Assembly (NCBI RefSeq): GCF_051020955.1
Contig: NC_135015.1
Coordinates: 1,488,001-1,552,000, forward strand
Reading direction: 5' to 3'
DNA: 64,000 nucleotides
Source: Megalopta genalis
Taxonomy: Eukaryota > Arthropoda > Insecta > Hymenoptera > Halictidae
Below are positions 58,448 to 64,000 of the stretch, in pieces. Within the stretch, counting starts at the first letter, position 1; the number at the start of each line of letters is the position of its first letter. The translations under genes were made by a program, and so were the position numbers. Under the pieces are notes generated by a model. That model was not told the DNA's origin. It saw only the letters and a list, made by a program, of their open reading frames with translations, and made no database searches.

Positions 58448-61400
58448 CTCTTCGTCACCCTTTCTCTGTTTCACCGCCGCGTCTTACCTTCGCCGGAGAA
58501 AATTGTTTTCTGTTGTTTGTCGGCCGAAGATAAATCGTGTTTCGTCGCGGCGGCGTTTGAATTTTGCATGAATGGTGCGCGGCAATTGCGCGTGCGCCCG
58601 CATCGCGCGTCCGCGCGAAAGAATGGAACGTCAAAAACGGAATGAGTTATTTATTGCTCTTTTTGTTAGGCATTCACGTACACGATAAATCACATTTCGA
58701 AAATGCTTTCGGCTGCAGGATTTCACGGCGGCTCGGAATTTATTATACCGCCTGGTAAACGATCCCAATGTCGGGCCGTTCAGAACAGAAAGAACCGTCA
58801 CGCAGACCGTCTACCGACTTGTCGAATATTTATAATTACGAATAGACCTTTCGAAAATTGTCAACACCTCGCGGATTCTGATTACTCGAATTATTTGAAT
58901 TATTAGAATTATTACTCGCAAGGCTTCATGCAAAATAAAGATTTTCTGATTTAATGGCGTGGGACAGAAGTTATAAACATAAACGTATTTCTTCTTTTAA
59001 TAATTGTAATAGCTTAAGGACATTCTATAGACATTATAAACGCGTAATTTACTGTTTGAATGAAATTCGAATTCGGTAGCTACGTGGTACATAATACGAT
59101 GTAGTATAACGATATAGCAATACCGTTATTAGGAGTTTTTTTTAAATGTTGCAAAAGTCGAAGAATATTCTGCTCGTATATTACTTAGCTATCATTTACA
59201 TTTGCACAGTGCTTGTCGTTAGTATCTACAATCGGCAACGTATATTTCACTGAACTTTTATATTATTATCCTTATGATAGATACGATATATTTACAAAAT
59301 ACTCTAATACTGAAACATCATCATTCTCAACATGTTTCTAGGATTCCCTTTCTTTCTTACATGTTAATGACTTTTATTGAATTTACAATTAACGTTATTT
59401 CCTTGCTATTTATTACCTCCCGCCTTTCATTATTTCAATATCGTCGAATATTTACATAATTCGATGTGAAGTATAATATTTTTATCGTAGAAGACGATAA
59501 AATCCATTATCCACAAAATCCACAATTGTCCATTATCATGAATTGTGATAATAAGAGCTCTTTTTAAAATGAGTTCACGAATTGTCGAATTATTTTTTCA
59601 TTTCTTTCAGAGATATAACAATTTAAATAACGACAATTTCTCGGAAATCGATAAAGTGTTCAAACACTTTTTAAAACCACCGAGTACCAAATGTTTGCCG
59701 TATAGCAAAACAAGAGTTAAAGGAATCTCTAAAAGTAAGAAAAATAAATGAAGAATGTCTTACAATAAATCTTATCAATTTCCTATCCACGATACTTCAT
59801 AGATTACTTCGAATTAATATAAAACAACAAGTAATTTAGTAAACGCAAACCGCCTCTGGTCCTTATCCTTAGTAGCAAACCATTGCAGAGAAAACGTTAC
59901 GTGGAATTTCTGCGTCTGTCAATGTCGAACGAATCCGCGCAGATATATTTTAAAAAAAATTCACTAGTCTAAAAAATATATCGAAAAGTATCCTTTTGCA
60001 AGATTCGCATTTCGGCCCGCTTGAAAATCCACTCGAAAAGCCGTAAAGTTATTTACGATGTCCATTCCCGAGCGCTAAGAGTCTCATCCCCTTTTACGAT
60101 CGCGTAATCGCCTTTTCCGATGACGATCGATGATGAATGCGTACTGGCTGGCGCGGATCAATAACCGTGTTACGTTTTCCCGATTAATCTCGCGGCTGCC
60201 GGCGGGCTGAAGGTTCGCGTGATTCGTTCATCCCCCGGCGGAACGTTGGGGAGATCGCGCCCTTGTCGCTGTCGGACCACGATGAATTTATTAAAGCGTT
60301 ACATCGCGTACTTCCGGAAGTACGTATTCACGTAGACGGAACGTGGAACGTGAAACGCGGCCGCCCAGTAACGCATCGATCCCTTTCACGGCGGATCTTG
60401 AGAAGCCACCGATCATAATAGAAGATCGATGAAGTATCGAGAATTTGTTCGACGCCGTTGGTAAAATTCCCGGGTAAAAGCGGACTCGCCCGGACAGGCC
60501 GTAGAGAGCTTATTCTAATTTATATTGGCATGAATTAAAGGATTACGTTATAACCGGGAGTGAATTATGGGCTGCGCGTTATATCCGACCCGATATATCG
60601 ATTTCGGGCCAGGCCGGCCGAAACCATCGCGCGCGGCCCGATACATTTTACACGGTACACTTTTAACCGCGTCGCAGCGACGCGGCCGATTACAACGCGG
60701 CTCGCCGTTCAACTTTGTCCGAATTAAACGCGAGACGAGCATGTGTTGCCGTTCTATTGGGACCTTTATTTACCGCGCGTCCACCGGGCAAATTGAAAAC
60801 AAATTAAATTCTCGAGGCTGATTGTAACCAGACCCGCCTCTATGCAATTAATGTAAAACGCCTCCGTAATCCGTAGCTATGTAAATAACGAATCGACCGG
60901 TCACTTTGAAAAATTCATTCCGTTATCGAGTCGGGATCTGCCGTCGCCGGAACGTGAAATTTAACAAAGGCCTATCCGTTCCCGTTAGAGGAGAACTACC
61001 ATGAACGGGCCACATATTGAACGGGCCATTACTACATTACCATTATCGCAAAAATTATGAATCTTCTTATAATAAAATTACACTTATTTTGTGATCGTAT
61101 TATGCATATCTAATCGCACCTTTTTTTTAGGCCACCACCAATTAATACGTAACAATGTCAAACAATTAGTTTGTTCTGTGCTTGAAAGTAGTATTTTTTC
61201 TGTTTTCTCGTAACGTTGTATGAAGTACTGTTACTTTTAATTGAGTTCTCATATATTGCATTCGATCAGGTATTTCTTCAAGAATGTTAACATATATAGC
61301 ATTGGATAGTCTTTTTCTATCATAGCTATTAGACAAGTTAAATTTGTAATTTTGTTACCAATTTTGCGAATGGGACACACAATATTATAGGTCTGAAGTA

Positions 61401-62844
61401 AATGAAACAGGCGGTAAAAAAGATGCCCATAGCTTCTTTCGCTTATTATGTCAAGAATTTTTAGACATTTTTAGAAATGTTTGGAAATTTGAAAAAATTC
61501 TTTTTAATTTTTTAGAAATTTTTCTTAATTCTTTTTCAATATGCTTTTATTGATAGGGATATTTTTCGTCATAAAATACTAAAATATTATATTAACCCAA
61601 AGATATGAAGAAAATTTGTGTAATTTAAAATTAATATATAACATGTGTACTTACAATGAATAAAAATGCAGAACTTATAAGATTAATGCCAATATTACTT
61701 TATTTTGTTACACTGTCCCACTCAATGCAATTAATTGATGAATGGGACAGAATGCACCTTTTAAAAATATTAAAAGTGAAGCAAGTTAACGTAAGAGAAA
61801 CTCATTGACCCTACGCATTCCTATAGTAAAAGAACTGACATTTCGAACGTTTCACACTAGAATGAAAAAGATTGCTTAGTTCTCGTCATTATCTTGTCCT
61901 AAATAAAAGTGTCTCATTCATAGCAATGCTCCACCACTTCATTTCTCATTGACCGCGTCGAGGGGATGCAACACAGCGATTGCGGGATCTCGTTCATTAC
62001 AATTGCAAATGGCCGACGTTACGCTGACGATGCAGCCTCCTGTTATTTCAAACGTTTTCAAAAAACCAACGAACATCTCCTAGGTCGTATGCTGGTTGCA
62101 CAGCTGCATGGCAACTGGATTAGGTACATATAGACGTAAACCGGTACGCTCGACGGACTTTCGTCAACAAATGAACTTCTAAATACCATTCCCGTGTAAC
62201 CGTCCGTATTTATTTGGGAAATGTATCCCCAACGCTGTCACACGTTGCTCCGTCAATTACGCCTGGGATCGCGGCCGCGCGGAGTCAAAGGTGACGGCGA
62301 ACAAAAAGTCCACCTGTACGGAGGATGTAGAAACCATGTCGATTCCACCGAAGCCAGTTACCGTCGAGCTTCACGCATGAAACGTCCGCGCCGCGCGGAA
62401 GACACGTCCCATTGAAGACCATACCGTGGAACAATAGTTATCCTCGGGCGAGAAAACCGGTATTGTCCCTGTAAACGTTGTAGCCCCCAGAGGTGCAATG
62501 AAAGAAAGACAATGTACACAGTTTGAACCGCATTTTCGCCTCTCACGGAATACCTTTTGCTGTCGCGTGCAAGGTGAACTGCTTGCGATTGGTACACCTT
62601 CGATTTAGTTCCGCATCGCTTGTTTTCTCGTGAGAACACTATTCTCCATAATCGTTGTAGTACCAGGACTTGAATTTAACTGTAATTTAACTACAGACTT
62701 TTATGAACATGCATTCTTTAGTAAATTTTTGAATTCTTAATTATTTCTTTTTCATTTTATTCGATTTATTTATTTAATGTCGCATCTGCGATCAATTAGC
62801 GATCACTTGTGGTATTACAATTGTATTGTTACACGTGTAATATA

Positions 62845-63270
62845 CAGGGTGTCCCAGGTTTTAATGTTCAAACTTTGTCAGTGTATTCTATGGCACAAAG
62901 TAAGAAAAAAGTGTTATGTAAACATAGGTCATACAGAGCTTTATTAAGAAGTTATAACAAAAATTCAGAATAGGAATAGTAATCAACTTGCTGTTACTGC
63001 GAGCATTAGCTTGAATAGATCAGCACATGCCGTGTGTTTATGTAAGCTGTGTTTATTAAATACATTTCGAAATGTCTACCGTCGTTGACAATACATTATT
63101 GACATCGATCGAAGATCGAATTTATGACCGTACGAATTTCGTTTCTATTTTCTTTCATTTCATTGAACGAATTTTTGTTATAACTTCTTAATAAAGCTCT
63201 ATATTTTTTTCTTACTTTCTGCCATAGAACATACTGACAAAGTTTGAACATTAAAACCTGGGACACCCTG
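62845..63270. mobile_element. MITE family B, copy 2 (426 bp)
   Basis: Same termini as copy 1 and flanked by TA. The interior is nearly identical to copy 1, which suggests recent spread. It keeps the left-arm segment missing from copy 1 (GTCATACAGAGCTTTATTAA...) but has lost part of the matching right arm. Confidence 0.92.
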
Positions 63271-63306
63271 TATATCTATACAATAGTTTCTAAATTAGAT
63301 TATCTG

Positions 63307-63671
63307 CATGGTGTCCCATAATTATGTTAATACCTGGAAAGGGGTGATTCCTGAAGTCATTTGAAGGAATTTTTTCCTTAGCGAAAATGCAATTCGCGGC
63401 TTTGTTTACGAGTTCTTAACGAAAAATACTGACCAATGCAAGGCAAGCTCACTTAGCGCTAAGAAGCCTAGCCAATCAGCGGAACTGGGCTTCGACCGCT
63501 TATTAGTTCGGTCGCCGTGCGCCAGCTGAGCTCGCCTCTCATTGGTCACTGTTTTTCGTTAATAACTCGTAAACAAGGTCGTGGATTGCATTTTCGTTAA
63601 GGAAAAAGTTACTTCAATCGATCTCAGGAATTATCCCTTTCCTGATGTTAACGTAATTATGGGACACCCTG
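63307..63671. mobile_element. MITE family A, copy 6
   Basis: CATGGTGTCCCATAATTATG on the left and TAATTATGGGACACCCTG on the right, with the standard arms between. Here the dinucleotide on both sides is TG rather than TA. It lies between a family-B copy (ending 63270) and the LINE remnant. Confidence 0.88.
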
Positions 63672-63726
63672 TGTATTAAATACTATTGCTTCAACATTAT
63701 CGTCTTAATTTAGGTTCCTTAAATTA

Positions 63727-64000
63727 CTATATAATTTCGCTAAGTAATTTGTTTTTTTTCAAATAGGACATAACATTTGCTGTACGTTTATAGTTGTCCA
63801 AACATTCTTTGATGGTACTGGGCAGTTTTACCTTTTTTCTTATATTGTTGTACAATGGACACCCTTTTAGAAATTGTTCAACTATAAGCTCACTGTTACA
63901 CTTGTTACAAAGTGGTTTGTCAGTTTTTTATAGTACGTATGTACTGGTGGATTACTTTGGTATGTCCAATCCTTAGACGAGTTATTTTTGTCAAATTTGT
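63727..64000 (-). pseudogene. 3' end of a non-LTR retrotransposon (LINE) ORF2, frameshifted
   Basis: The minus strand entering at the window edge reads KITRLRIGHTKVIHQYIRT. A frame change in a run of A residues (about 63922) follows, then DKPLCNKCNSELIVEQFLKG, CPLYNNIRKK and onward to a TAG at 63729-63727. RLRIGHT...H and the CxxC...C block are the conserved tail of reverse-transcriptase polyproteins of the Jockey/I/R1 type. In the second motif the usual His (VEH) reads Gln. The element continues beyond position 64000. A family-A MITE lies just past its 3' side (63307-63671). Confidence 0.85.

Larger units (their letters stand above)
57339..62844. other. Long segment without genes: GC-rich and AT-rich in turn
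   Basis: GC-rich at 57940-58760 (polypyrimidine tract, duplicated motif copy 2), AT-rich at 58860-59960, GC-rich at 60000-61010, AT-rich to 61960, and GC-rich at 61960-62640. A GTAAGA donor-like site on the minus strand near 58487 could end a 5' untranslated exon, but no coding support exists. The 68-aa frame at 59545 is unrecognised. Confidence 0.4.

Noticed and set aside
58480..58560. Minus-strand GTAAGA as the donor of a 5' untranslated exon
   Set aside because: The donor is plausible, but nothing defines the exon start and it cannot be linked to the exon at 16139 from sequence alone.

Overview
This window looks like non-coding DNA from an insect nuclear genome, most likely an ant or another hymenopteran. 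Three things point there: CpG is not depleted, GC-rich and AT-rich blocks alternate sharply, and there is a dense load of mariner, pogo/Tigger, piggyBac-like, hAT and Tc1-like elements with their miniature (MITE) derivatives. No bacterial operons, tRNAs, rRNAs or CRISPR arrays were seen. The species call is an inference; no host gene was recognised by family.

Host coding signal is almost absent. The one persuasive piece is a 93-bp exon on the minus strand (16139 down to 16047). It has a good 3' splice acceptor, an in-frame upstream stop, an ATG in good context, a 19-residue signal-peptide-like start and a GTAAGT donor in phase 1. The window is therefore probably mostly introns and 5' flank of one large secreted or membrane-protein gene read right to left, with its remaining exons outside or unseen.

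Layout: GC-rich blocks of roughly 0.5-3 kb, nearly free of repeats, lie near 0-1.2, 2.8-5.7, 7.7-8.8, 13.4-14.1, 15.4-16.7, 17.8-19.0, 26.2-27.5, 30.3-31.3, 36.1-37.0, 38.4-39.3, 44.6-45.2, 46.6-47.4, 51.4-52.3, 54.4-55.3, 57.9-58.8, 60.0-61.0 and 62.0-62.6 kb. They alternate with AT-rich stretches that hold nearly all of the transposons.

The best-defined element is an apparently intact 1287-bp mariner (21837-23123) encoding a 342-aa DD34D transposase. It sits inside an older foldback MITE. Degraded transposase genes include a pogo/Tigger remnant (about 10.1-10.7 kb), a hAT C-terminus (20.2-20.4 kb), an internally deleted second mariner (49.5-50.0 kb), a Tc1/mariner-superfamily C-terminus (53.2-53.4 kb), a Tc1-like remnant (55.6-56.1 kb) and the 3' end of a LINE at the right edge.

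Around these are several MITE families named here A to P. A, B, C, K and P have different interiors but share the terminus CAGGGTGT and TA target sites, as if moved by one kind of transposase. E is a pogo-like palindrome with about ten copies. D is a Tc1/mariner-like family. G has 4-bp target duplications. L, M and N lie between TTAA sites. A perfect 136-bp inverted repeat at 43344-43686 is the most striking unexplained structure. All positions come from reading by eye; ends without a clear target-site duplication are approximate.
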